Shown: positions 23,956 through 34,733 of the stretch, one piece after another | How positions within the stretch are numbered: position 1 is the stretch's first letter | Layout of the letters: every line of letters starts with the position of its first letter | From: Cymbidium sinense | Taxonomy: Eukaryota; Streptophyta; Magnoliopsida; Asparagales; Orchidaceae | Reading direction: 5' to 3' | DNA length: 64,000 bases | Assembly (NCBI GenBank): GCA_021442155.1 | Contig: CM038217.1 | Span: forward strand, 144,581,643-144,645,642 | Made by a program: the position numbers and the translations under genes | The notes under the pieces: model-generated | The model's input: only the letters and a program-made list of their open reading frames with translations | The model's database searches: none | What the model was told of the DNA's origin: nothing

Positions 23956-25062
23956 TTAAAAGGATGTTAGGGTGCATGTTTCAGTCTGGGATAGATGTTA
24001 TTAGCTTAATCATATTTGCTATAAGGGGCGGTAACAAAAATATAAATGCTTTTGTTGTGTAGGTTACTTATCCCCTAAGCATGTCTCATGTTAGGACAAG
24101 AGGGCTTGGTTACTCATGTGTGGGGTGCTAAGTACAAATTATTCATATAACTGCTTGAGTTGTGTTTAGCTAACATTTATTTTGTAGGTGTAGAGTTTTA
24201 CTTTTATTATTTTAATGTAATTTTGAATTAGGAATTAGGATTAGTTATGGGGGATTAAGATGACTAGTGGCCAGAAGGCTTAGTCCCTGGGGTGTCTTGT
24301 GATGCCTTTGGAGCAAATCAATTCAAAAGGAAGAGAAGGAATGAAGAAAAGAAGACCCCATAACATGTATTATTTTGTAATTGGTTGTATATAGTTCAAC
24401 CCATATTTTTTTCCCTTTTGGGATAATAACCAATCGTTCTTTTTTTCATTTATGTAGTTTATAAAATTGTTTGATGTTGTATTTAGATTGCCCACTAGAA
24501 TTGCATGTTTCCCAGTTTGTTCATGATTGATGTTTGAATATGTGACCTGGATACAATAGGCTCTTAGGATAAAATTAACTTTTCTACCCTAATTAATAAC
24601 TCACAATTAAAATAACTCACATAAAAGCTTAGAAATTAAATCAAGATAATAAATTTTTTAGCAACCCCTTAGTTGAATGAATGAATGTATATTATCGTGC
24701 ATGTCATATTCTTTAACTCTTGTTAAGAGGGGGCTTCCATCTATACCAGAGAATGAAGGCTTAACCTGTGAGAGCCTTTGATGGAAGAACACTCATTTCT
24801 CTCTTGATTTGGCCTATAATCAAGTTCTCATGCATTTAGGCATACAAAATCCCATAACCTGTGTCAAAATAAAGAGTCCAAAAGAATCAAATAAATTTGA
24901 TAAAATTTGCATTAGATTAAGTCATGGTTTCATACCACTCATGCTTTAGTCTCTTAGGGAGTGAGTTTATTGACTTAATTTTTTCTCTAAATAAATAATA
25001 GCCTAGCCATCTTATAAAGCATAAGACTTGCCTACATGGATTTAAAGTGTAGGAGGAGTTAG
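23956..25062 (+). repeat. LTR fragment D (3' part of LTR, plus orientation)
   Basis: Matches 32960-34187 and 53540-54791, starting at AAAAGGATGTTAGGGTGCATG and running to the LTR end AGGAGGAGTTAGT at about 25062. The first 5 to 6 kb of that LTR is missing. The core promoter block has largely been lost here (about 24390-24430). Confidence 0.75.
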
Positions 25063-25815
25063 TCGCCACTCTAGCGAATAAGTCCAGCAGTTGGGTGGTT
25101 TATTCTCTCTTATGGAGGTACACCATATACCCATTTTTGCCTTAGATTTAGATCATGCTTTGGCCCTTGCCAAAGCTCCCTAGATTTAGGATTTGATGTT
25201 GCTGTTTCCCTTTGTGGGCTACAAGCATAAATCCTCACCTCTTAGGAATTTCATAATCTTATGTTGTGGAATTATAAGTCCTAGCAATCTAATAAAATGT
25301 CAACTCAAATAATTAACTCTCTTAAATTTCAAAAATATAAAGCCCAATTATAAGGTAGAATGGAATGTTCACTAGGCTTCCTAGTATCATGAGCATTTTC
25401 TACTTTCTCCCTTTGGATTCCAAAAATAAGTCTTCTCCTTGATCTATCCCATTTGATTTTCTAAAATAGCCAATCCTTTGATAGTCTTAACCTTGAAATC
25501 TTTGGAGACCCTAATTATCTACTTTAATTGAGAGTATTCTTAAGGAATTCTCATTCTTTAAGATATAATTAACTATGGGGGCATGCCTCCATAGGGAACT
25601 TAACGAACCCGACTTAAAATAAATCCTACTTTACTTTTCCATGTAAAGTAGGGGAAAGATCTATGGTATATTCAAAGACCCATCATGTCTTAGGAGTCCT
25701 TATTAGGTGATTAGGTCCATTATAGGGTGGTGATTTATATCTTTTGAGATAGTACATCATTCCTTAATGTCATACTCGATCACTTCGATAAGTACCCCCA
25801 AAGATCTCTGTGGTG
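25063..25815 (+). repeat. PBS region and truncated leader following LTR fragment D
   Basis: Starts TCGCCACTCTAG at the PBS position, continues with GTCCAGCAGTTGGGTGG and the leader. It includes the ATGTTCA/TGAGCAT stem (25365-25371 and 25390-25396) with inner ACTAGG/CCTAGT. It stops at GATCTCTGTGGTGTCC (about 25815), directly next to an LTR piece in the opposite orientation. Confidence 0.7.
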
Positions 25816-26689
25816 TCCAACATCCCAAAAATAAACACCATAAAGGTTATGAGTTGCTTTAAAACTTAGTTATGAGTGATTAGTTGAGTAGAAAAATTAT
25901 TTTATTCTAAGTGCCTACTACATCTAGGCCAGACATTCAAACATCAAATATTAAGAAACTATGAAAAGCATGTTATTTCTAATGAGCAAACTAAACATAA
26001 CATCAAATAACATACAATCTAAAATATTACTTCACAAAACAAAACATACATCACACATACGCCATCCCAACTTAGGACTAGAAGTAGTGGCTTAATTCTA
26101 ATGTGTGTGCAAAAGCTTTGTGTGGTATGTCTTAACTAAGCATTATAGTTACAGTTTTTAAAATATGAATAAGTTTAATTTATCATAAAGGTTGGTTTCA
26201 CTTCAAGTTATTTAGTTAGTTTGTAAATTTTAATTCATGTTTTATTTTGTTTCATTTGACTTACACTTAGCATCTAAGTGTCATAAAGAGAAGAAAGGAT
26301 TTCCCTCTTTCATCCCTACCTTAAGCCATTTTCTAAAGTACATTTTTATGATTTAGTTTTCTTCAATGAATGGCTTATTAAACATTTTTATTGATCCTAA
26401 ATTTAAGTTAACCTTAAATGATTCTATTTAATATGAAATACATCTTAGGATTAATATAATTGAATTATTATCACATGACATATATCAAATCATTCATTTC
26501 CATCACTTATAGCATTCACATGATCCAATACTTAACATACCGATACATACAAGATATTTTGGCACACTCAAATGATGATGGATGAACATGTTTGGAATTT
26601 ACATCTTATTTAATTGAATTATTTGTAGATATAGATTAAAGCTTTGTCCAAATTCTAATATCAAAATACATAAGAATGAAATTAAATGA

Positions 26690-27063
26690 GTACATGTTAT
26701 TGTTAAATCAGGGAAGTGAGATAATCAAATGACCTCCTTTGGGCTACTTAAAGTCTTATCTTCCTAGGATGTCCAGACTATATACCCATTATTATTCAAA
26801 CATATGTAGATTTGTATACATGAATATAGGAATGAAAGCCTTACATTTGCATACTATACACCTTGATGACTTAAATGATTATCAATACATGTATATTTAA
26901 TAAAAAAGAGAGGATCTTCATTCTTTAATCACATATACATACATATGTACAAAGATATAAGCAAGTTTGTGCCATTGTTAAACTAAGGAAGTGAGGTAAT
27001 CAAATGACCTCATTGGGGCTACTTAAAGCCTCTTGTTCCCGGATGTCCGACTATATACTATCT

Positions 27064-27137
<74 letters not shown>

Positions 27138-27345
27138 GAAGAGGATCATGCAAAATTGTATTTTATTTAGTTGAATTATTTATGTATATGAATTAAAGAT
27201 CTATCCAAATTATAATACAAAGATACATAGAAATGAAATCAAATAAGTACGTGTCATTGTTAAACAAGGGAAGTGAGGTAATCAAATGACCTCCTTGGGG
27301 CTACTTAAAGCCTCGTGTTCTCAGGATGTCCAGACTATATATAAT
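26690..27345. repeat. Three tandem copies of an LTR segment of about 280 bp
   Basis: The phrase ATCAAATGACCTC...GGGCTACTTAAAG...GGATGTCC recurs at about 26725, 26998 and 27280. The C 5' LTR has one copy (about 18950) and each LTR of element B has two, so copy number varies among LTRs. Confidence 0.75.
27067..27133. repeat. (AT)33 microsatellite
   Basis: About 67 bases of uninterrupted alternating AT, placed between the second and third tandem copies of the 280-bp unit. It is self-complementary and likely to be length-variable. Confidence 0.95.
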
Positions 27346-29249
27346 TAACATTCAAATCTATGTAAATCTATATATAATCATAGGAAAGAGAGCTTAGTTT
27401 CACATACTTAAGCTATAAGCACATACAAATCATATGTGTATTCATAATTATCAGTTTATAAAGTTTAAAAAATATATTTAAATTTATTAGTGATAATAGC
27501 CACCCATATAATTAAGTTAAGTCAACACATGCAAGCTTACATAAATAACTTTCATTTGATTTACTTAAATTTGAAAGAAAGAATGCATAAGTTCAACTGA
27601 CATACAACATTTAACATTATTAGAAAGGAATAACAAAATATAAACACATGATTTATTCAAATACATTAATTCCCAAGGTCAATCACATTAAATAAAATTA
27701 TTTAAAGACAACTAAAGCTTATTATTAATTTGATTTTGGATTTGAGTTGAATTTAAAGAGAGAACTTATCATTTGCTTTTGAATCTCATTCATGTTGGTG
27801 ATTTAATTTGGTTTAAGAAAAGATAATTAAGTGAATTTTATGAATTGCTTAAGTTAAACCATTAATTAAATCAATTAATTACCCTTGCCTCTATTTTTTA
27901 ATTTGATTGGATACTTAATTATGAGCCACAAATGACATGAACATGTGAAGAAATAAAATTGCAATGCTCCTAAAGGATCTAATACAATTGGCACATAATT
28001 AAGAATTAATTAATTCAAAGTATCTAATTTAAGTACTTTCATGATTTTCCCATATTTATGGGCTAATCATACTTTCCTTAAGAGTCTTTATGTTATTAAA
28101 CCCTTAACTCATTGTTAATTATCTGAGGTATTTTGCATTTCAATTTAATTTGATTAAGCCACTTAGTTAATTAATTAATCATTTAATTAGTTTATATCAT
28201 AATTAGCTCTCTTAAAATGAAATGGATATGGAAGAGGTCCTAATCTCATTTTCTTATCCACTCACTATTAACAGTGATTATAAAGTTTTAATTAAGTAAT
28301 TATTGACCTCAATTTTGGCGTGAGGATTCAACCTTTTCTTATTAGACTTAGGGATATTATAGACACTAGAAACTTCCTTGGTAGTCATAAGACACCTCTA
28401 GCATTTAGGCGAACACTTAATTTAAGCCTATAGACTTAGATGGGTTAATCATAGGATTAGGATATGGCTTAGGGATTAGGGAGACTCACCTACCCTATAG
28501 TCTAAACCCAATCTATGTGCACCTTCTTAAACCAAACCTCAAATTCAATACCCAAAATTCAAAATTCAAATCCAAAGTAAAAATCCTTCATAATCCCTAT
28601 GATTTTATATTATGGACTTAAATTTTAGCCAAATCCAAATCAATCCAATTGATTTTTCTTAAAATCAATTCAACCCTTCAATCACTTTATCAAATTCAAA
28701 CCCAAACTCAACTTCAATTCATGATCCAAAATCAAATCAAATCAAATCCACCTTAAGCCACATGATCAATTCCATGAACTTAGCTAAAATCCTATTCAAA
28801 TCAATCTAAATTCAATTGATCTTCTTATAGATCAATTATTCCTTCAATCATCTTCCCGAATATAAATCAAATCTATAATGAAATGACCAAAACTAAATCC
28901 AAATAAAATCAAATCCAAATCTAAACCCTTTAAACTAATTTCATGGACTTAACCAAATTCCATTCAAATTTAAACCAAAATCAATTGATTTTCTCATGAA
29001 CCAATTATTTCTTCAATCACCATTCCAAATATAAATGAAATCTACAATCATCAAGCCAAATCAAAATCAACCATAATCAAACCCAACTTAGCCCTTTTAA
29101 CTTGAAATGTTCAAATGAAACAAAACCAATTCAAACCCAAACCAATTGCAATTGAATTTATATACCAATCCCAAATCCATATATAAACTCAACTAAATCC
29201 AAATGCCCAAAATCAAGCCAATTAACCCACTTAGGCTTACTTAACCCAA

Positions 29250-30060
29250 AGTGACCTAAAGAACCCATTTGAGCCAAAAGTCAATCCAAGCCAAATTGAA
29301 TTGAACTAAGCCATTTTAAACCTCATTCATGATTGTTGATCACCCTAGGTTAATCAATTGTCACAATTGTCAAACCATTGGTCCTTTGACCAAGTTAACC
29401 CTTTTAACCCTTATAAACTTAAACTAGTCAAATTGCAACCTAAGCCAAATTAATTGAAACCAATGATCCATGCTAACCCAAAATCAACATTTGAACATGA
29501 CTGGCCTTCAATTGAGCAAAACCAAACCCAATTGGCCCTCTTGACCCAAGTTGACCCAAATTGACCTAAAAGGCCAAATTGGGTCAAATTAAAATCTAAA
29601 CCAAATCGATTGCAATCAATGGCTAAAGTTCATTCCAAATTGATTGTTGAACTTGACTAAAGCCATAATTGAAATTGACCAATTGAACTCAATTGGCCCA
29701 CTTAGCCTAAATTGACCTAAAGGGTTAAATTGGCCTAAATAAAAATCAAACCCAAATTAATTGAAACCAAAGCCTACAATCATCTTCAGTTGTCATCCAA
29801 ACCCAAACCAACTCCTAACCCAAGAAAGTTTGGCCAATTTGGTCAAATTGGTCAACTTGACCCATTTGACCCAATGGAACTCAAATGAGCAAAAATCAAA
29901 TCTAAGCCAAACTAAACCAAACCAATAACACCAATACACTTTAAATGATTATATGAACTTGACCCAACCTAACCCAATTTGACCCATTTAAGCCAAATTG
30001 AGCCAAACCTGACCAAATGAACTCCAAATCACTTGAAATTTGGCCCAACCCACTTTTGGC
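29250..30060. promoter_or_regulatory. TTGACC/GGTCAA cluster in 5' LTR of B
   Basis: Frequent TTGACC and GGTCAA words, for example TTGACCCAAGTTGACCC and TTGGTCAAATTGGTCAA about 29530-29560 and 29845-29875. It is the same LTR region as in C, read inverted. The W-box interpretation is inference. Confidence 0.5.
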
Positions 30061-31954
30061 TCATTTTAAATCTGCCCAAATCTAATCCCATGCCAAATGA
30101 CCACGATACCCTTGGGCTAAGGGTATTACATGAGACAAACCACCCACGTAATTGATCATTTCCACTTCTTAGCCCTTAACACCCTCCCATTGATCGACAT
30201 AGGCACCTAGGACACTGCCCAACCTGACTTAAGGGTGGTTGGGTTGGCTAAACCCAAGGGGAGGTAAAGTTACCTCACCTCCCCATTGGAAACTTAAGGA
30301 CACCAACTAATCCCTCTTGGTAGCCACCTCCCAGGCTTTGGCCAACAAAATGAAGCCATCTAAAGAGATTCCTTGCCATTCTCAGCCACCACTAGCGACC
30401 GAACATCCACAAAATGCTAAAATCATCACCACCGTCTGATCTTGGGAATGAGGGGGTTATACCCCCTCATTTCAATCCAAATCAACAAGTAAGCCTCAGT
30501 GTGAATTAGAGAACCCTAAGGAGAGTATCCTAGAGCTTCCTAGAGTGTTTTTCGAGCTCCTCAATCTCCCCATTGCCTATTTCATTCAAGCCAAAATAGG
30601 ACAATACCTTGCTTGATCCCATTTGCTACTAAAGTAAAATTAACTTTGCACACACCATCCCCAGAGTTTGTCGAGCAAGAATGAATCTTCTCCCAAGCTT
30701 CCCAACCACCAGAGGGTAGACTTTGATTAACGTCAGCCTCCAAAGCTTGGGGTGTTGGTCTTCCAAGAGAAATACACCAAATCAAGGCTCATGATGATTA
30801 GTAGGGCTTCGTCTCCTCTAGACAAAGATTTTTCAATTGAATTCACCATCGGTCTTGAGCTCTAGTGAGATAATTTCTCCAAATTGATCCTTAGGAAAAA
30901 AATAAGTTTGAGCTTTATAAAGAAAAGGTGCATGTCATGAGATCTCCACTATTAGATCTTCTCGCCTTACTCTATGGATGGTGTGGGATCCATTTGAGCT
31001 CAAACTGAGCTCGGGTGAGCTCAAATTGAGCGATGAATGATGGACAGTGTCCATCTTCCATCACTCGATAGAAGATAGATCATGGACCAGTTGTTTCACG
31101 TGATTGGAATGTACGATCATGATCTGATCCGTTAGATTAATCTGATTTAATCTTTTTGTGTCACAGGATTAATCATGATTGTCCGATCTTAGATCGCATG
31201 ATGCGTGAGAAAGCGCATTCCACCGCTGCGACGTAGGTGCCACATCAGATAATTATAAATAACCAATCCCATGGTGGCATGGGAAAAGCATGTCGACGCC
31301 ATGTGGCACCACAAGATTTTAGTTAAGTTAATTAATTAATTTTTATGGATGAAACTTCTAAAATCATAACAAATTATAGAAAATTAGAAAATATAAATAA
31401 ATACTCATTTTGAAGGTATTTTGAGGAGAATTAACTAAACATGATCTTAATTACTTTTAAATAGTAATTAAAGTTTAATAAGGGTTTAATTGCAAAATTA
31501 ATTAGCTTAATTACTTGAGCAATTAATCCTAAATTTTATGGAATCATGCATTTATTTCTTTGAAAAATCAAATAAAAATAGTTTCTTTTTTATCAAATTG
31601 CATGTGTTGGCTTAAATTAAAATAAGTGTGGCTATTATCATTATTAAATAAAACATTATTTTCAAAAGCCTACAAATCAATTAATATAAATGAAATGATG
31701 TTAATTACAAATATCTATGAGCTTGCATGTGATGATAATTTAAGATGTGAAATATGAAGTTCTCTTTCCTTTTCTTCACATGGATTCACATAGGATTTGC
31801 AAGTGTATAGTTAATTTGAAAAGAGCACAACATTTGCCTAAATCTATTCCTATGCCTCTACATGTTAAGACTAGGAAGAATTTCATATCACATATGTAAA
31901 TCATACAACCAAATCAAATATGACTTGTTGCATGATTCCTTATTTAGGCGTTTC

Positions 31955-32275
31955 TAAGAAAAGTGGTATATTAGTGACACCCTCTACGAGGCTTCAAGTT
32001 TAAGTAGTCTTGTACTTATGCCCCGTGCAAAAAAAAATAAGGGCACCATAATTCACTTAAAACTTTATTCATATGCATGTATGATGTGGCAAATGAATAA
32101 GAATCATAAATCAAATAAATCAAACATAACCTTTGCATGGCTTTTTTTTATTCTTATAGTTGCTTATACATCTACATGTATCTAAGAAAAGTGGTATATT
32201 AGTCTGAACATCTCAGGGCTACGAGGCTTTAAGTAGCCATAAGTAGATCTTGTACTACGTGTAGATAATGACAAA
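31955..32275. repeat. Two copies of the variable LTR unit (5' LTR of B)
   Basis: AAGAAAAGTGGTATATTAGT starts each copy (about 31957 and 32187), followed by a GAGGCTT...TAAGTAG...CTTGTAC phrase. Equivalent to 52480-52810. Confidence 0.7.
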
Positions 32276-33507
32276 CTCACTTAAAACTTTTATACATGTG
32301 AATGTGTATCTAGCTAATAGATGAAAAAAAAAATCCCTCGTTTCTATGTAAAAAGACATGCATTCATAATTCAATCAAATGAAATATTAAAATTCCAAGT
32401 ACATTTCTTTGCATTCATCATTCAAGTATATTAAAAATATATATAAATTGCATGTATAAATATGCTTAAGATTTACTCATATGCATGATATACATGATGG
32501 AAAGAAATAAATGAATATGTGTCATGTGATAGTAATTCATCCTATTTCCTTTCTTATTGAATGGGGTTATTTAGGGTGAACCTAAACTTAGGGTTAATTA
32601 AAATACATAATAAACCATTTGCTAAAGGAAATTCACTAATCAACTTGGTTTAGAAATGACTTAAGGTAGGGATGAAAGAGAGGTCCCCTCTCTCTTCTCT
32701 TCATAACACTTAGTTATTTTGTGTAAGCTAAATGAAATAAAAGAAATTATCAACTAAAACTTGCAAATTAATTAAATCACTTAAAGAGATATCAACCCTT
32801 TATAAATTAAATTTTTCACACTTAGAAAAATTATAACCCTAAAGCCTAGTTAGAACATATCACACAAGCCTTGATGCACATAATTTAGACTAAGTCACCA
32901 CTTCTAGCTTTATGTTTGGGTGGTGTATGGTTTGATGTATGCTTTTTTGTGATGTATTATTTTAGACTAGATGCTAGGATGTATGTGCGTAGTCTAGATG
33001 TTAGGAGCCATTAGCATAATCATATCCTTTGCAAGGAGCCATGCTTAAGGGACCACTATAATAAAAATATAAATGCTTTTGCTGTGCAAGTTGCTTATAC
33101 CCCTAAGCATAGCCAAAGTTAGGACAAGTGGGCTTGGTTACCCATGTGTGCGGTGCTAAGTCCAATTTATCTATATAATTGCTTGGCTTGTATGGTGTGT
33201 TTAGCTAACATTTATTTTACAGGTGTAGCTAAATTTACTTTCCTTATTTTAATGTAATCTTGCATTAGGATTAGGATAAGTGTTATGGGGGATTAGTTTG
33301 AGCATTGGTTATAAGACCAACTCTGATACACTATGTGTTGCCTTTGGAGCAAGCTACATCCCAATCAAGCCAAAAAAAAGAAAGAAATGAAGCAAATCAA
33401 AATGAAGAAATGGAAGATGGAGAGTGAAGAATGGATGATGAAGAATGAAGACCCCCATAACTCTTATCATTTTATAATTTTAATTATTCTTTCATTATAG
33501 CAGGATG

Positions 33508-33530
33508 TATAAGGTTAGAGCTCTACCACA
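33508..33530 (+). promoter_or_regulatory. Candidate LTR core promoter block, 5' LTR of B
   Basis: TATAAGG followed by TTAGAGCTCTACC. It is the homologue of 54074-54097 with the stem partly eroded, about 0.68 kb before the LTR end. If any transcript of B is made, it should start near here. Confidence 0.4.
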
Positions 33531-34187
33531 TTTCTTTGGGTTTGCAACACTGCACACAAGCCTTTATTCTTTGATAGCTTTATAAAATTATTTGATGTTT
33601 TTTTAGCTTGTGCATTAAAAAATAACATGTCTTTTCATAGTTTCTTTTTGAATTTGTGATTGCTGTGTGGCCTAGATGCCATTAGGCTCTTAGGATAAAA
33701 ATAAATTTCCTATCCTATTAACAACTCATAACTAAAATTTTTAAAATAATTCATAACCTCACTTAAAAAGCCTAACCATTAAATCAAGATAATAAAATAT
33801 TTTAGCAACCCCTTAGTTGGATGATTGTATGTATAAAATCATGTATAACCATCTTGTTTCACTCTTGCTAAGAGAGGACTTCGATCTTTGCTAGATAAAA
33901 ATAGGCGTAACCTTTTAAAGCCTATGATGGAAGAGCACTTCTTTCCCTTTTGATTTGGCCCATAATCAACTTCTCATGCATTTAGACATACAAAATCCTA
34001 TAGCCTATGTCAAAATAAAGAGTCCAAAATCAAATAAAATTTGGTAAAAATTTTCCTTATATTTAAGTCATTATTCATACCCATCATGTTCTAGTCTCTT
34101 AAGGAGTGGGTTTAAGGACTTAGTTTGTTTCCTAAATAAATAACGACCTAATTATCTACATGGTTTTAAAATGTAGGAGTAGTTAGC

Positions 34188-34210
34188 TGGCTGCCACTCT
34201 AGGCAGTAAT
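34188..34210 (+). other. Primer binding site region of element B
   Basis: TGGCTGCCACTCTAGGC starts directly at the LTR end. The family form (57764-57773) is TGGCGACTCC, the kind of sequence I recall for Ogre/Tat elements primed by a tRNA-Arg. The tRNA assignment is from memory and should be checked against tRNA 3' ends. Confidence 0.55.
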
Positions 34211-34733
34211 AAGTCCAGCAGTTAGTGGTTTACTCTCTCTTGTGGAGGTAAATCATATACCCATTTTTGCCTTATATTTAGGTCGTGTTTTGGCCCTCGC
34301 CAGAGCTCCCTAAATTTAGGATATGAGGTTGTTATTTCCCTTCGTAGGCTACAAGCATAAATCCTCATCGTATAGGCATTTCCACAATCTTGTATTATAA
34401 AATTATAAGTCCTAGATTTCTAATAAAATTTCAACTCAAATGAATAAATCTCCTTAATTTCAAATATATAAAGCCCAACCATAGGATAGATCGGAGTGCT
34501 TACTAGGCTTCCTAGTATCATGAGCACCCCATGTTTATCTCCTTTGGATTCAATAATATATTTCCCCTTTTTGATCCATCCCATTAAGACAAATGAGTGC
34601 TCACTAGGCTTCCTAGTATCATGAGCATAGCCTAAGTTAGAGTTGAAGCTCCCCTCTTTTTAAGAGCAAATCATGCCATATTTGATCCCACTTAATATAT
34701 CCAAACTTATCAAGTGAGAACCTCTTTTTAAAA
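34210..34733 (+). other. 5' leader of element B with two copies of a conserved hairpin
   Basis: Noncoding. Two copies of the GTGCTCA...TGAGCAC hairpin occur: GTGCTTA/TGAGCAC at 34496-34527 and GTGCTCA/TGAGCA at 34597-34627. Each has an inner ACTAGG-ctt-CCTAGT stem. Much of the leader seen in C (16260-16700 equivalent) is deleted between them and the array. Confidence 0.6.

Larger units (their letters stand above)
25840..28303 (-). repeat. LTR fragment F (minus orientation), interrupted by element B
   Basis: Colinear with about 17480-20100 of the C 5' LTR, with an internal deletion of roughly 0.6 kb near 26010. It includes the gtgataatagccaccca block (27490-27520, like 19346-19375). It ends exactly where the LTR of element B begins at 28304, so B probably inserted into it. 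The continuation of F is not found beyond the right end of B. Confidence 0.7.
28304..34187 (+). repeat. 5' LTR of element B (5.88 kb, with internal deletion)
   Basis: Begins TGACCTCAATTTTGG at 28304 and ends GTAGTTAGC just before the PBS at 34188. It is colinear with 47385-54791 except for a missing piece of about 1.03 kb at 31540. Parts in order: inverted hairpin minisatellite (28560-29060), TTGACC cluster (29250-30060), GC-richer island (about 31150-31300), two copies of the 280-bp unit (31955-32275), and promoter-like block (33508). It is also colinear, inverted, with the C 5' LTR. Confidence 0.88.

Noticed and set aside
27067..27133. (AT)33 as an origin or matrix attachment site
   Set aside because: Dinucleotide expansions like this are common in plant repeats. 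No other signal supports a function, and the homologous LTRs lack it.
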